Shown here piece by piece: positions 25,151 through 34,036 of a DNA stretch of 64,000 bases (position 1 is its first letter; each line of letters begins with the position of its first letter). The DNA is from Chloroflexota bacterium. Its GTDB lineage: Bacteria; Chloroflexota; Anaerolineae; UBA4142. The position numbers and the translations under genes were made by a program. The notes under the pieces are model-generated. The model saw nothing but the letters and a program-made list of their open reading frames with translations. It had not been told where the DNA came from and made no database searches. Location: NCBI GenBank assembly GCA_016215025.1, contig JACRMI010000076.1:81741-145740 (forward strand), read 5' to 3'.

Positions 25151-25489
25151 ATGTCAGTACAAGCAAGGAATGCCAGTATGTCACGAATCGAAGTTTGGAA
25201 AAGCAATCCCCTTTGGCAAGCCGCCACTGTGGATGAAAAGCAGCGAGTGCTTTTATCGCTCCGCGATTGGCTAAATGTTTTTGGACAGAATGATCCAAGT
25301 GAGCAAGAACCTTACCTTATCTCAAAGGACGAGCTCGATTTGTTGGTGTGGACATCGACGCGGTCGGAGCTTGACGATGCCACACAGTTTGCGGTGATTG
25401 GCTTGGAACGCTATTTCGAGTTGGTGTCGTACATGTCAGCGACGAAAAAGCTTACGGCGAAAAGCATCGCGGACAAGCTGAGGCAATAG
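25151..25489 (+). CDS. Conserved-looking hypothetical protein, 112 aa
   Basis: I do not recognise this protein. From ATG 25151 it has about 112 residues, soluble and mostly helical (QRVLLSLRDWLNVFG, ELDDATQFAVIGLERYFELVSYM), ending in a basic stretch, KKLTAKSIADKLRQ. ATG 25178 is a possible alternative start. It is divergent from the sigma / anti-sigma / CHAT operon and shares its upstream region, so it could be co-regulated with it or be a target of the sigma factor. There is no signal peptide and no membrane segment. Confidence 0.5.
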   Translation: MSVQARNASMSRIEVWKSNPLWQAATVDEKQRVLLSLRDWLNVFGQNDPSEQEPYLISKDELDLLVWTSTRSELDDATQFAVIGLERYFELVSYMSATKKLTAKSIADKLRQ

Positions 25490-25730
25490 AAGCAAAACCC
25501 GCTTGAACGATTTGATGGTGTGCATCGTCGATTCGGAATTGTCCGGTGTGCGCGTCGAGCCATCTGCTAATCAAATCATTCGCCAAGTCGGTCCGTACGA
25601 TCGTGGAATGTGTCTGCCGAAGGAATAGTCGGTAGCACAAATTGAGCCGTCGGGTTCGAACTGATGGCGTCCCTCCACGCTTGAAGGTGGTCATACCGGA
25701 ATAGCTTGATCGACAGTTACTCAGTCCTTT
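25490..25730. other. Intergenic stretch without a convincing gene
   Basis: About 240 bases after the 25151 gene. A minus-strand frame of 80 codons (25452-25694) has no ribosome site, overlaps the real gene and encodes nothing recognisable. It may be decayed coding DNA. Confidence 0.5.
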
Positions 25731-25813
25731 GTCATTTCGAGCGGAGCGAGAAATCGCGGTCTACGCAAAACGAGACGCTACGCGTCGGCAAAAACCGCCT
25801 CCTCGAAATGACA
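25730..25813. repeat. MITE-like repeat with TGTCATTTCGAG ends
   Basis: About 84 bp bounded by terminal inverted repeats TGTCATTTCGAG / CTCGAAATGACA, with GCGGAGCGAGAAATC next to the left end. A related but longer element with TGTCATTCTGAG ends lies at 42772-42880. The pair suggests a non-autonomous repeat family. Confidence 0.65.
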
Positions 25814-25837
25814 ACCTGAGTAGTAACGATCGACAAG

Positions 25838-25877
25838 AAAATCCGGTTTCTCGACACCGAGAAACCGGATTTTTTTA
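25838..25877. terminator. Hairpin with T-run upstream of lacI-type gene
   Basis: A 14-bp stem (AATCCGGTTTCTCG and complement) with a 4-base loop, followed by a T-rich run. It insulates the following promoter from upstream transcription, or is a repeat with terminator function. Confidence 0.65.
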
Positions 25878-25912
25878 CTATCCCGTCTGTTTTCCGTCGA
25901 ACATTTGTTGGA

Positions 25913-25941
25913 TTGACACAAGCACTGAAATCGTTTACAAT
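25913..25941 (+). promoter_or_regulatory. Promoter of the LacI-family regulator
   Basis: TTGACA at 25913-25918, a 17-base spacer and TACAAT at 25936-25941. The -10 box lies at the end of the first operator and the transcription start falls in the second, so the promoter should be tightly repressed. Confidence 0.8.
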
Positions 25942-25963
25942 CCCACTGTAAACGATTTCAGTG
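25923..25963. promoter_or_regulatory. Paired LacI-type operators, 17-bp inverted repeat
   Basis: Two exact inverted 17-base copies, 25923-25939 and 25947-25963, seven bases apart. Each holds TGAAATCGTTTACA (or its complement), a semi-palindrome with the central CG typical of LacI-family operators. They overlap the -10 box and the transcription start of the regulator gene, which points to autorepression. Confidence 0.75.
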
Positions 25964-25978
25964 AAGAGGTCCTTGCAG

Positions 25979-26989
25979 ATGGTGTCCCCGACAAGTCAAG
26001 ATGTCGCCAAAAAAGCCGGCGTCTCAGTCGCTACCGTATCGCGAGTCCTCAACGATTCTCCCCTTGTCAGCCCACAGGTTCGTGAGCGTGTTCTCTCCGC
26101 CGTCAAAGAACTCAACTACCAGCCGAATCGAACGGCGCAGCGTTTGCGCGCCGGGCGCAGTCACGTCATCGGCTTGATCATCTCCGATATTCAAAATCCT
26201 TTCTTTACCTCCGTCGTGCGCGGCATCGAAGATGTCGCCTACAAGTACAGCTACTCGGTCGTCCTCTGCAACTCGGACGAGGACGTTGAGAAAGAACAAC
26301 TCTACATCGGTGTATTGTCCAGCGAGCGCGTGGCGGGCGTCATCATTGTGCCGACCGGCAACGATTGCTGCTCGCCGCTGCTCAATCTGCAAATGCCCGT
26401 TGTGATGATGGACCGCGTCGTGCCAGGTCTCTCAACGGATTTTGTCGTTCTCGATAATGTGGCGGGAGCGTACGCGGCGATCCAACATCTCCTCGAACTC
26501 GGTCATCGCCGCATTGGCATGGTCAGCGCGCCGCCGGGTATTTCGGTTGGCACGGAGCGGCAACGCGGTTACGAAAATGCCATGCACGATTACGGCATTG
26601 CGGTCGATGCGATGTTGATTCAGCCAGGAAACTTTAAAGAGAATGGCGGTTATCAAGCGGCATCCAAATTGCTCGAGCTCAAGCCGCGTCCCACGGCGAT
26701 TTTCGCCGCCAATAATTTGATGACGATGGGCGCGTACCAAGCCATCTCCGATAAAGGTCTGCGCATCCCCGATGATATTTCGGTGATTGGCTTTGACGAT
26801 ATGCCTTGGTTCGGATTGGTTCACCCACCTCTGACGGCTGTGCGCCAACCCACCTACGAAATTGGCGCGCAAGCCGCCGAATTGCTTTTCGCGCGCTTGC
26901 TCGACTCGACGACGCCGATTCAACGAAAAATTTTGCAGCCTGAACTCATTGTGCGCAGCTCGACCGCTGCACCCGCGCGGCTAGTTTGA
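25979..26989 (+). CDS. LacI-family transcriptional regulator
   Basis: About 336 residues. The N-terminal helix-turn-helix SQDVAKKAGVSVATVSRVLND and hinge helix region NRTAQRLRAGRSHVIG are classic LacI. The periplasmic-binding-protein-like sensor domain follows (IGLIISDIQNPFFTSVVRGIE, GHRRIGMVSAP, DDISVIGFDDMPW). ATG 25979 is preferred, with GAAGAGG ahead of it; GTG 25961 is inside the operator. It heads the sugar cluster that runs to 37117 and probably represses it when the inducing sugar is absent. Confidence 0.92.
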   Translation: MVSPTSQDVAKKAGVSVATVSRVLNDSPLVSPQVRERVLSAVKELNYQPNRTAQRLRAGRSHVIGLIISDIQNPFFTSVVRGIEDVAYKYSYSVVLCNSDEDVEKEQLYIGVLSSERVAGVIIVPTGNDCCSPLLNLQMPVVMMDRVVPGLSTDFVVLDNVAGAYAAIQHLLELGHRRIGMVSAPPGISVGTERQRGYENAMHDYGIAVDAMLIQPGNFKENGGYQAASKLLELKPRPTAIFAANNLMTMGAYQAISDKGLRIPDDISVIGFDDMPWFGLVHPPLTAVRQPTYEIGAQAAELLFARLLDSTTPIQRKILQPELIVRSSTAAPARLV

Positions 26990-26990
26990 C

Positions 26991-28076
26991 ATGACGACGC
27001 TCCAACTCCGCAATCACATTCCCATTGCGGGACCCGCGCGCCGCGAAGCCGCCGACGGCACTGAAGCGCCGATGCGTGTGTCGCTTGGTTTCGAGCCGGC
27101 ATGGTTTCACACCCGTTGCGGAGTGGAGTTCGACGAGCGATGGCATACTGATCCGGTTTATCGACACGATTCGCTGGTCGCGTGCAAGCGTGAATTGAAA
27201 CGCGCGTTTCCGTCGATTGATTACTGGGACGCGTTGAGTGATGCCGATATGTGGACGCTGTCGGGCGTGTATGGCGCGTACGTCGTCGCGCGATTGTTTG
27301 GCGCGGAATTGATATACGGTGTCGATCGTTGGCCCACGCCGCCGCGCCCGATGTTCACACTCGACGATCTCAATCGAATCGATATCGAGAAATTATTGTC
27401 GAACGAACTCGTCGCAGATTTGCAGCGACAGATGGGTGTGATCGAGCGCGAGTCGGGACGGATTCACGGTTATTTAAATTGGCAAGGCGTGCTCAACAAT
27501 GCGTTCATTCTGATCGGGCAGGATATTTTCACGGAGATGGTCGAGCGCCCTGCACTTGTTCATCGCGTGTTCGATTTCATCAGCGATGTGATGATTCGAT
27601 TCGCGACAATGATTCAGTCGCGGCAAAGCGCCTCCGGTTTTAGCGTCGATCATTTGTCGGTGAGTAATTGCACCATCAATATGATGTCGCCCAAGTTCTG
27701 TCGCGAGTTTGTGTTCCCGTACGACCGGAAAATCGCCGAACATTTCACGCGCTTTGGCGTACACACGTGCAATTGGAACGCGACGCCGTATCTGAAAGAG
27801 ATTGCGCAGTTGCCAAACGTTGGCTACATCGATATGGGGATCGAGACGAATCTGGCGCAAGCCAAAACGCTTTTTCCCGAAGCACGCCGCGCCGTGATGT
27901 ACTCGCCGGTGAAATTGCAGGACGCGACTCACGCGGAAATCGAAAACGATCTGCGAAAAATTCATGACGTGCTTGCGCCGTGTGATATTGTGATGGCAGA
28001 TATTCAAGTGACGACGCCGGATGCGCGTGTGAACGAATTTGTAGAGTTCAGTCGGATATTGTCTGGTTCGAATTAG
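26991..28076 (+). CDS. Uroporphyrinogen-decarboxylase-fold protein
   Basis: A 361-residue protein of the UroD / methylcobamide methyltransferase superfamily. The recognisable parts are GYLNWQGVLNNAFILIGQDIF, SVSNCTINMMSPKFCREFVFPYDRKI, FGVHTCNWNATPYLKEI, and YIDMGIETNLAQAKTLFPE. The HTCNWN segment takes the place of the HICGN-type motif of corrinoid methyltransferases. It starts one base after the lacI-type stop and lies in a sugar operon, so haem synthesis is unlikely. Members in such clusters may act on methylated or otherwise modified sugars; this is inference. Confidence 0.75.
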   Translation: MTTLQLRNHIPIAGPARREAADGTEAPMRVSLGFEPAWFHTRCGVEFDERWHTDPVYRHDSLVACKRELKRAFPSIDYWDALSDADMWTLSGVYGAYVVARLFGAELIYGVDRWPTPPRPMFTLDDLNRIDIEKLLSNELVADLQRQMGVIERESGRIHGYLNWQGVLNNAFILIGQDIFTEMVERPALVHRVFDFISDVMIRFATMIQSRQSASGFSVDHLSVSNCTINMMSPKFCREFVFPYDRKIAEHFTRFGVHTCNWNATPYLKEIAQLPNVGYIDMGIETNLAQAKTLFPEARRAVMYSPVKLQDATHAEIENDLRKIHDVLAPCDIVMADIQVTTPDARVNEFVEFSRILSGSN

Positions 28077-28171
28077 AATGTGCTGGCAAGGAGGTGATAT
28101 CGAGCGCCTAAGAATTTGATCCCGCCTCTCAATGTTTTAAAAACAAATGGATTCATCCCCAGGAGGAGAAC

Positions 28172-29584
28172 ATGAGCGACAAATTGACCCGCCGTGAGTT
28201 TTTGCGACGAACGGCGATTGTAGGAGCCAGCGCAGCCGCGTTGCCCATTCTGAATGCATGTGCGCCCGCCACGCAAGCGCCCGCGCCTGCATCGTCCAGC
28301 GCGGCATCATCTTCGGTCAGCGTGCCTGCGGTCGTCAAGACGCCCGGCGACGCGTTTAGCTGGCAGCGCTTTAAAGGCGAAAAAATCGAAGCCTTGCTCA
28401 TCAAGAACACGCAGGGCGATATCATGGTCAAGAATATCAAGGAATTTGAAGACTTGACCGGCATCACCGTCGGCATCGATCAACCGGCGGAACAACAGCA
28501 GCGCCAAAAACTCTCCGTCGAATTTTCGTCTGGTCAAACCAGCTTCGACGTGGTGTACTATTCATTCCACGTGCAAAAGCGTTTGTTCGGCAAGAACAAA
28601 TGGGTGACCGATGTGCGCGATTATCTCAAAGATCCGACGATGACCGCGCCCGAATTCGATTGGGATGATTTTTCGGCTGCCGGTAAAGCGTGGGCAACCG
28701 AAGCCGATGGTCGTATCGACGCGCTGCCCAACAAGATCGATTACGGCGTGCTCTATTGCAACAAGGACATTTTTGCTGCGAAGAATGTTCCCTTGCCCAA
28801 GACCTTTGACGATGTGGTGAATGCGGCAAAGACGTTGCACGATCCCAGCAAGAACATTTACGGTTTTGTCGGCCGCGGTCTCAAGAACGCGAATGCGTAC
28901 TTGTGGTGTCTGATGATCCTTGGCTGGAACATCGACGTGATCGATAGCAAGCTCAACTTGAACACCATGTCGCCCGAAGTGATCGAAGCGTCCAAGTACT
29001 ATCAGAACTTGCAGAAAAACTATGCGCCGCCCGGCGTCGTCGGTTTCAATTGGAACGAATCGCAGTCGGCGTTTGCGCTCGGACAGGTCGCGATGTGGTG
29101 GGATGGTGTTGGCTTTGCCGCCCCTCTCGAAGACGCGAAGAGTTCCAAAGTCGTCGGCAAGGTTGCGTATGTGGTCGCGCCCGCAGGACCCAAAGGGAAT
29201 TGGGCAGGCATGACGGGCGATGGCATGGGCATTTCGTCCTTTAGCAAGAAGAAAGGACCCGCCTGGTACTTTTCGATGTGGGCGGCGAGCAAGGGCCTCC
29301 TCGCGAAATCGTTTGCCGCTGGCTCTGGCGCGCAAGCCCGCAACTCGGTTTACACCAATCCCGATGCGCTCAAGAGTCTCACGGTTCCGCAAGCGTGGGT
29401 GGATTGCGTGGTGAATTCCGGCAAGATTGGGCGACCGGCGCTGCCCATCGTCGTTCCCGTGACTGAGTTCCGTGACATCTTTGGTGTCGCGCTCACCAAC
29501 ATGATTGGCGGCGCTGACCCAGCCACCGAACTCAAGAAAGCCACGGACGAATTCAAACCGATCTTGGACAAGAGCGAAGCGTAA
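28172..29584 (+). CDS. Sugar ABC transporter substrate-binding lipoprotein, Tat-type signal
   Basis: A 470-residue extracellular solute-binding protein (MalE/UgpB type). The N-terminus TRREFLRRTAIVGASAAAL is a twin-arginine signal, and PILNACAPA is a lipobox, so it should be exported folded and lipid anchored. A short Ala/Ser/Pro linker precedes the binding domain. GGGCC-type family features include VYYSFHVQKR, DALPNKIDYGVLYCNKDIF and MWWDGVGFAAPLED. AGGAGG lies just ahead of ATG 28172. Two permease genes follow. Confidence 0.9.
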   Translation: MSDKLTRREFLRRTAIVGASAAALPILNACAPATQAPAPASSSAASSSVSVPAVVKTPGDAFSWQRFKGEKIEALLIKNTQGDIMVKNIKEFEDLTGITVGIDQPAEQQQRQKLSVEFSSGQTSFDVVYYSFHVQKRLFGKNKWVTDVRDYLKDPTMTAPEFDWDDFSAAGKAWATEADGRIDALPNKIDYGVLYCNKDIFAAKNVPLPKTFDDVVNAAKTLHDPSKNIYGFVGRGLKNANAYLWCLMILGWNIDVIDSKLNLNTMSPEVIEASKYYQNLQKNYAPPGVVGFNWNESQSAFALGQVAMWWDGVGFAAPLEDAKSSKVVGKVAYVVAPAGPKGNWAGMTGDGMGISSFSKKKGPAWYFSMWAASKGLLAKSFAAGSGAQARNSVYTNPDALKSLTVPQAWVDCVVNSGKIGRPALPIVVPVTEFRDIFGVALTNMIGGADPATELKKATDEFKPILDKSEA

Positions 29585-29593
29585 TTCCTATCC

Positions 29594-29689
29594 AGACCCT
29601 AAAGGTTTCTTACCCTTATCGGGACGTGGCTAGGGTACGATACGCACGTTGATAAGGGTTTTGGTCAACGCAAGAAACCTTTAGGGTCT
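29594..29689. repeat. Palindromic repeat, AGACCCTAAAGG family, copy 1
   Basis: Exact 18-bp inverted ends (AGACCCTAAAGGTTTCTT and complement) about 60 bases apart, with smaller CCCTTATC / GATAAGGG arms inside. A second copy with two changes is at 47592-47686. It lies between the binding-protein and permease genes and might lower permease expression relative to the binding protein. Confidence 0.7.
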
Positions 29690-29701
29690 CCAGAGGTGCA
29701 T

Positions 29702-30610
29702 GTGACAACCGCAACCGCAACTTTAACCGCAAAACCCAGGACTGTGCGGCGACGTCAGGACCTCTATGTCTGGTTCGTCGTTCCCGCCGTCGCGCTCATT
29801 CTGGGCGTCATCGTTTTTCCTTGGCTGTTTACACTGTGGATGAGCTTGAATGATATGCGACTAGGCTCGGCGAGCGAATTTGTCGGCTTGCAGAATTTTG
29901 CAACGTTGGCGACCTACAAGCGTTTTCTTGAGACGGTCCCACGCACGTTTTACTTTACGGTTCTTTCCGTTCTTCTGCCGGTCATCCTCGGCGTATTTGC
30001 CGCCGAAGTCTTCCATCAGAACTTTCCTTTGCGCGGACTCTTGCGTGGCATCTACGTCGCGCCAATGATGGCAACGCCGGTTGCGATTGCGCTTGTCTTT
30101 ACGATGATGTTTCATCCGCAGTTGGGTGTGCTCAACTATTTGTTGAGTCTCATCGGTATCCCGAAACAGCTGTGGGTCTATTCACCTGATACGGTGATTC
30201 CCGCACTGGTGTTGGTCGAAGTGTGGCAGTGGACGCCCCTCGTGATGCTTATGGTGCTGGGAGGTCTTGCGTCACTACCCACTGAGCCGTACGAATCGGC
30301 GGTGATCGATGGCGCGAATCAATGGGAAATGTTTCGCTACATTACCTTGCCGCTCATCATGCCATTCTTGATGATCGCCATCATCATTCGAACGATTGAT
30401 GCGCTGAAATCGTTCGACATTATCTACGTCATCACGCAGGGCGGACCCGGCACGGCGTCGGAAACGCTCAACTTGTATTTGTATCTGCAAGCGTTTCAAT
30501 TTTTCCAAGTTGGACATGCGTCTGCAGTCGTGATCGTTTTCTTTGCGATCATCATGGTGCTCGCCATTATTTTGGTTGTGGCGCGGGAGAGGATCCGATG
30601 GAATCGGTAA
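29702..30610 (+). CDS. Sugar ABC transporter permease, MalF type
   Basis: About 302 residues with six membrane helices. The cytoplasmic EAA loop appears as EPYESAVIDGANQWEMFRYITLPLIMPF, the site that contacts the ATPase. GTG 29702 has AGAGG just upstream; GTG 29696 is an alternative. It overlaps the second permease gene by 13 bases. Together with the MalG-type permease it forms the channel for the sugar taken up by the 28172 binding protein. Confidence 0.9.
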   Translation: MTTATATLTAKPRTVRRRQDLYVWFVVPAVALILGVIVFPWLFTLWMSLNDMRLGSASEFVGLQNFATLATYKRFLETVPRTFYFTVLSVLLPVILGVFAAEVFHQNFPLRGLLRGIYVAPMMATPVAIALVFTMMFHPQLGVLNYLLSLIGIPKQLWVYSPDTVIPALVLVEVWQWTPLVMLMVLGGLASLPTEPYESAVIDGANQWEMFRYITLPLIMPFLMIAIIIRTIDALKSFDIIYVITQGGPGTASETLNLYLYLQAFQFFQVGHASAVVIVFFAIIMVLAIILVVARERIRWNR

Positions 30611-31458
30611 TGCCGTCTTCGAAATTTGGACTTTCTTATCGTGCGAAAAAATTGCTGGGGCGCATTGCGCTATTCTTTGCCGTGTTCGTCGTCGTGTCGC
30701 CTGCGTTTTTCGTTTTCTTTTGGATGTTATCACTCTCGCTCAAACACGAGATCGACAACATCGCTTATCCGCCAATCTTTTTTCCCGACCAGCCCACGCT
30801 CGAGAACTATTTCAAAATTTTTCGCGAGAGCAATTATCTGCTCTACGCGTACAACAGTGTCATCGTTTCCGGCGGGGCGACGTTGATCGCGCTCTTGGTC
30901 GGCGTGCCAGCCGCCTATGGCATTGCGAAAGGGAAACGCCAAGGGTTGGGTATGTTGATTATGATCGCGCGCATCACGCCCGGTTTGTCATACCTCATTC
31001 CCTTGTTCATCCTCTTTCGATTTATCGGCATCTCCGGCTCGTTGCTCGCGCTGACGATCAGTCATCTCGTCATCACCATTCCGATGGTCGTGTGGGTGAT
31101 GATTAGTTTCTTTGAAGACATGCATCCGGAGTTGGAAGAGGCTGGCTTGGTCGATGGGTGCAACATCTGGCAGGCGTTTGTGAGCATCGCGATGCCGATT
31201 GCCCGACCTGGGATTGCAGTTGCTGCGATTCTTGCGTTCATTCAATCGTGGAACAATTTTCTGTTCGGCGTCGTCATCGCCGGACGCGAGACGCGCACGT
31301 TGCCAGTGGCGGTGTTCAACGCGATGACGTTCGAGCAATTGTCGTGGGGACCAGTCGCGGCAGCAGCGCTCGTCGTCACGCTGCCATCGTTGTTGTTGAC
31401 AATTTTCGTCCAGCGCGATATTGTGACGGGGTTGGCGGCGGGCAGCGTCAAGGGATAG
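30598..31458 (+). CDS. Sugar ABC transporter permease, MalG type
   Basis: A 286-residue permease with six membrane helices. The EAA loop is ELEEAGLVDGCNIWQAFVSIAMP. ATG 30598 lies within the end of the first permease, so the two are coupled. No ATP-binding subunit is encoded in the cluster, so a shared MsmK/MalK-type ATPase from elsewhere must energise the system. Confidence 0.9.
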   Translation: MESVMPSSKFGLSYRAKKLLGRIALFFAVFVVVSPAFFVFFWMLSLSLKHEIDNIAYPPIFFPDQPTLENYFKIFRESNYLLYAYNSVIVSGGATLIALLVGVPAAYGIAKGKRQGLGMLIMIARITPGLSYLIPLFILFRFIGISGSLLALTISHLVITIPMVVWVMISFFEDMHPELEEAGLVDGCNIWQAFVSIAMPIARPGIAVAAILAFIQSWNNFLFGVVIAGRETRTLPVAVFNAMTFEQLSWGPVAAAALVVTLPSLLLTIFVQRDIVTGLAAGSVKG

Positions 31459-31471
31459 AGATTGAAAATTA

Positions 31472-31522
31472 GTAGCATAGCCGCTTGTCGGCGTTGACAA
31501 CGCGCACGAGGCGCTATGCTAC
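31472..31522. repeat. Nested hairpin upstream of the RraA-like gene
   Basis: Ends GTAGCATAGC / GCTATGCTAC are exact complements and enclose a second palindrome, GCGTTGACAACGC. It starts 14 bases after the permease stop and lies 23 bases before the next start codon. It is either a mobile palindrome or an operon-internal processing site. Confidence 0.55.
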
Positions 31523-31544
31523 GAATTTTTTGGAGCTGGGATAA

Positions 31545-32270
31545 ATGATTTCGACTGCGACACTTGAAAAATTGCGCACGTTCGACACCCCGACGATTTG
31601 CAACATCATCGAAGTTTTCGACGTGCGCCCGCGCAACACCGGTTACATGGACCAGCGTATTGTCGCCGCGTTTCCAGAAATGCCGCCCATCGTAGGCTTT
31701 GCGGCGACGGCGACGTTTCGCGCATTCGCACCCGTCCGCGACAGCGATGCATATTCCTCGTACGATAAGCAAGTGGAACGATTCGGCGAACTATCGGGAC
31801 CGGCAATTGTCGTGTTTCAAGATTTGGATTCGCCCTCGGTGGCGGCGACGTTTGGCGAGATCATGTGTACGACGTACCAATCGTTTGGCGCAGTCGGCTT
31901 GATAACGAGCGGCACCGGTCGCGACCTCGACCAGGTTCATAAAATCGGGTTACCCATTTTTACGAATGGCGCGTGTTGTTCGCATGGCTATTCGTCCGTC
32001 ACGCAGATTCACATTCCCGTTCATGTTGGCGGAATCGCGATTTATCCGGACGATTTGCTGCACGCGGATCGCAACGGCGTCACGACGATTCCAAAAGATA
32101 TCGCCGCCGAAGTCGCCGACATTGGCGATGCGTACGTCGCAGCGGAGATGCTCATCATCGACGCGATGCGCGAACAGCGCGGCAATTTAAAATTGTTGCG
32201 TGAGCGCCAAGCGGCGCAAAAAGCCGAACTGGCAAAACTGCGCGCGCAAGTATCACGCGCGAAGAAATGA
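31545..32270 (+). CDS. RraA-family protein, aldolase-like
   Basis: A 241-residue member of the RraA / 4-hydroxy-4-methyl-2-oxoglutarate aldolase family. The core is FGEIMCTTYQSFGAVGLITSGTGRDLDQVHKIGLPIFTNG, where GxxxRD is the family's metal and substrate loop, followed by HADRNGVTTIPKDIA. The C-terminus is a charged helix (ERQAAQKAELAKLRAQVSRAKK is its tail region). In sugar clusters such proteins are probably aldolases or decarboxylases for sugar-acid intermediates and not RNase E regulators. The exact reaction is not readable. Confidence 0.82.
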   Translation: MISTATLEKLRTFDTPTICNIIEVFDVRPRNTGYMDQRIVAAFPEMPPIVGFAATATFRAFAPVRDSDAYSSYDKQVERFGELSGPAIVVFQDLDSPSVAATFGEIMCTTYQSFGAVGLITSGTGRDLDQVHKIGLPIFTNGACCSHGYSSVTQIHIPVHVGGIAIYPDDLLHADRNGVTTIPKDIAAEVADIGDAYVAAEMLIIDAMREQRGNLKLLRERQAAQKAELAKLRAQVSRAKK

Positions 32271-32280
32271 AATTATCACA

Positions 32281-32344
32281 GTTCCCTCATTCCCTTTATT
32301 TCCCTTGTTTCCATGACAAAGGGAAACAAGGGAAATGAGGGAAC
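32281..32344. repeat. Palindromic repeat GTTCCCTCATT/AATGAGGGAAC
   Basis: An imperfect inverted repeat with arms made of GTTTCC, TTTCCCTTG and CCCTCATT units. It fills the gap between the RraA-like gene and the isomerase-fold gene and runs up to its ribosome site. Confidence 0.6.
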
Positions 32345-32360
32345 TGAACTCGGAGGAACT

Positions 32361-33947
32361 ATGAAGACAGCATATTTAGTTGCGAGTGGCGATCTACGTT
32401 TATCAGCAAATCAAAATTGTTGGCCCGCGCAAGCGGCGATGGAAAAGCAAATCGTTGCAGCCGTCAAGCGCGAAGGATGGAAAGTCAAACGCGCGCATCC
32501 GTACGATCCCGTGCCCAAGCATGGCTTTCTCGATTCGCAAAAACACGGCATCGAAACATTCCGCTCGATTCCGGCGGACGCGCCGCTTATCGTCGCCGAA
32601 GCGGTGTGGCAGTACACGCATCACGTCTTGCCAGGCCTGACGACGCATCGCGGTCCGATTCTCACGGTCGCGAACTGGGATGGCACTTGGCCCGGTCTCG
32701 TCGGAATGCTCAACCTTAACGGCTCGCTGACCAAAGCGGGCGTCAAGTATTCGACGCTGTGGAGCGAAGATTTTACCGATGAGTTTTTCATCAAGGGTTT
32801 GCGCAAATGGTTGAAAACCGGCAGCGTCAAGCACGATACGTCGCACGTGCGTGCCTTTGCCGATGCAAAAATTCCGGCGAGCGTGGCAAAGATCGGGAAA
32901 AAATTCGCGCAAGAATTTCGCGCCAACAAATCGATCATGGGCATCTTCGACGAGGGCTGCATGGGCATGTACAACGCGATCATTCCCGACGAACTGCTTA
33001 GCCCGGTTGGTGTTTTCAAGGAACGCTTGAGCCAGTCTGCGCTGTTCGCCAAAATGCGAACGGTGTCCGACGACGAAGCGCGCGCGGTGTACGATTGGCT
33101 GCTCAAAAAGGGCATGAAGTTCAATTTGGGCAAGGACGAAAAAACAGAACTCACCGAGGCGCAGGTCTTGGCCCAATGCAAGATGTACATCGCCGCCGTG
33201 CGCATCGCAAATGATTTTGGCTGCGCAACCATCGGCATTCAGTATCAGCAAGGATTAAAAGGCCTCACGCCCGCGTCCGATTTGGTCGAAGGGTTGCTCA
33301 ACAACATGGAGCGCCCGCCCGTTTGCGACGAGATCACTGGCAAAGAATTGTACGCAGGACAGGCGCTGCCGCATTTCAACGAAGTGGACGAATGCGCCGG
33401 ACTAGACGCACTGATAACGAATCGCATCTGGAATATCTTGGGATTCGCGCCGGAGACGACGCTGCACGATGTGCGCTGGGGACGCAACGTCGGCGATCAA
33501 TTCGTGTGGGTGCTCGAAATCTCCGGCGCTGTGCCGCCCGCGCATCTGGATGGCGGCTATGCCGGCGCAACCGGCGAGCGACAGCCCGCGATGTATTTCC
33601 CGCTCGGTGGTAGCACGATCAAGGGTTTGAGCAAACCTGGGTCGGTCGTGTGGAGCCGCGTGTTCGTCGCGAATAACAAACTCAATTGCGATCTCGGTAT
33701 CGGCGAAGCAGTGACGGTACCGGACGAAATCGCGCAAGAGAATTGGAAACTCACAACATCGCAATGGCCCATGATGCATTTAGTGATGCGCGACATTGCG
33801 CGCGATCAATTCATGGCACGTCACAAGGCGAATCACATTCAGGTCGCGTACGCACCAAGCGAAGCCGACGCCAAGCAAGCGTTGTTCGCCAAAGCCGCGG
33901 CGATGAACGAACTAGGCATCAACGTTTCGTTCTGCGGAAAGATTTAA
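32361..33947 (+). CDS. L-fucose/L-arabinose isomerase-fold protein
   Basis: About 528 residues. The N-terminal region ([45 protein letters not shown]) and the C-terminal sugar-isomerase barrel resemble the FucI/AraA fold, with [11 protein letters not shown] and [16 protein letters not shown] as candidate metal-site regions. It is only distantly similar to true L-fucose isomerases, so the substrate is uncertain. CGGAGG lies at 32351-32356, and the longer frame upstream is repeat DNA. Its neighbours include a FucU/RbsD mutarotase and a ribokinase, which fits an aldose-ketose conversion. Confidence 0.75.
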   Translation: MKTAYLVASGDLRLSANQNCWPAQAAMEKQIVAAVKREGWKVKRAHPYDPVPKHGFLDSQKHGIETFRSIPADAPLIVAEAVWQYTHHVLPGLTTHRGPILTVANWDGTWPGLVGMLNLNGSLTKAGVKYSTLWSEDFTDEFFIKGLRKWLKTGSVKHDTSHVRAFADAKIPASVAKIGKKFAQEFRANKSIMGIFDEGCMGMYNAIIPDELLSPVGVFKERLSQSALFAKMRTVSDDEARAVYDWLLKKGMKFNLGKDEKTELTEAQVLAQCKMYIAAVRIANDFGCATIGIQYQQGLKGLTPASDLVEGLLNNMERPPVCDEITGKELYAGQALPHFNEVDECAGLDALITNRIWNILGFAPETTLHDVRWGRNVGDQFVWVLEISGAVPPAHLDGGYAGATGERQPAMYFPLGGSTIKGLSKPGSVVWSRVFVANNKLNCDLGIGEAVTVPDEIAQENWKLTTSQWPMMHLVMRDIARDQFMARHKANHIQVAYAPSEADAKQALFAKAAAMNELGINVSFCGKI

Positions 33948-33953
33948 CTGAAA

Positions 33954-34001
33954 GACGGAACACGCAATACGCAATACGTGGTTCGTGTTCCGTGTTCCGT
34001 C
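33954..34001. repeat. Inverted repeat GACGGAACACG/CGTGTTCCGTC
   Basis: Exact 11-bp ends around AATACGCAATACG units, in the 89-base gap between two genes of the sugar cluster. It is another member of the scattered palindromic repeats. Confidence 0.6.
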
Positions 34002-34036
34002 AAGAGTAATTTGCAGATAAAGTTTAGGAGACAGCA

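Noticed and set aside
25452..25694. Minus-strand 80-codon frame after the 25151 gene
   Set aside because: No ribosome site, overlaps the 3' end of the better gene and shows no recognisable motif.
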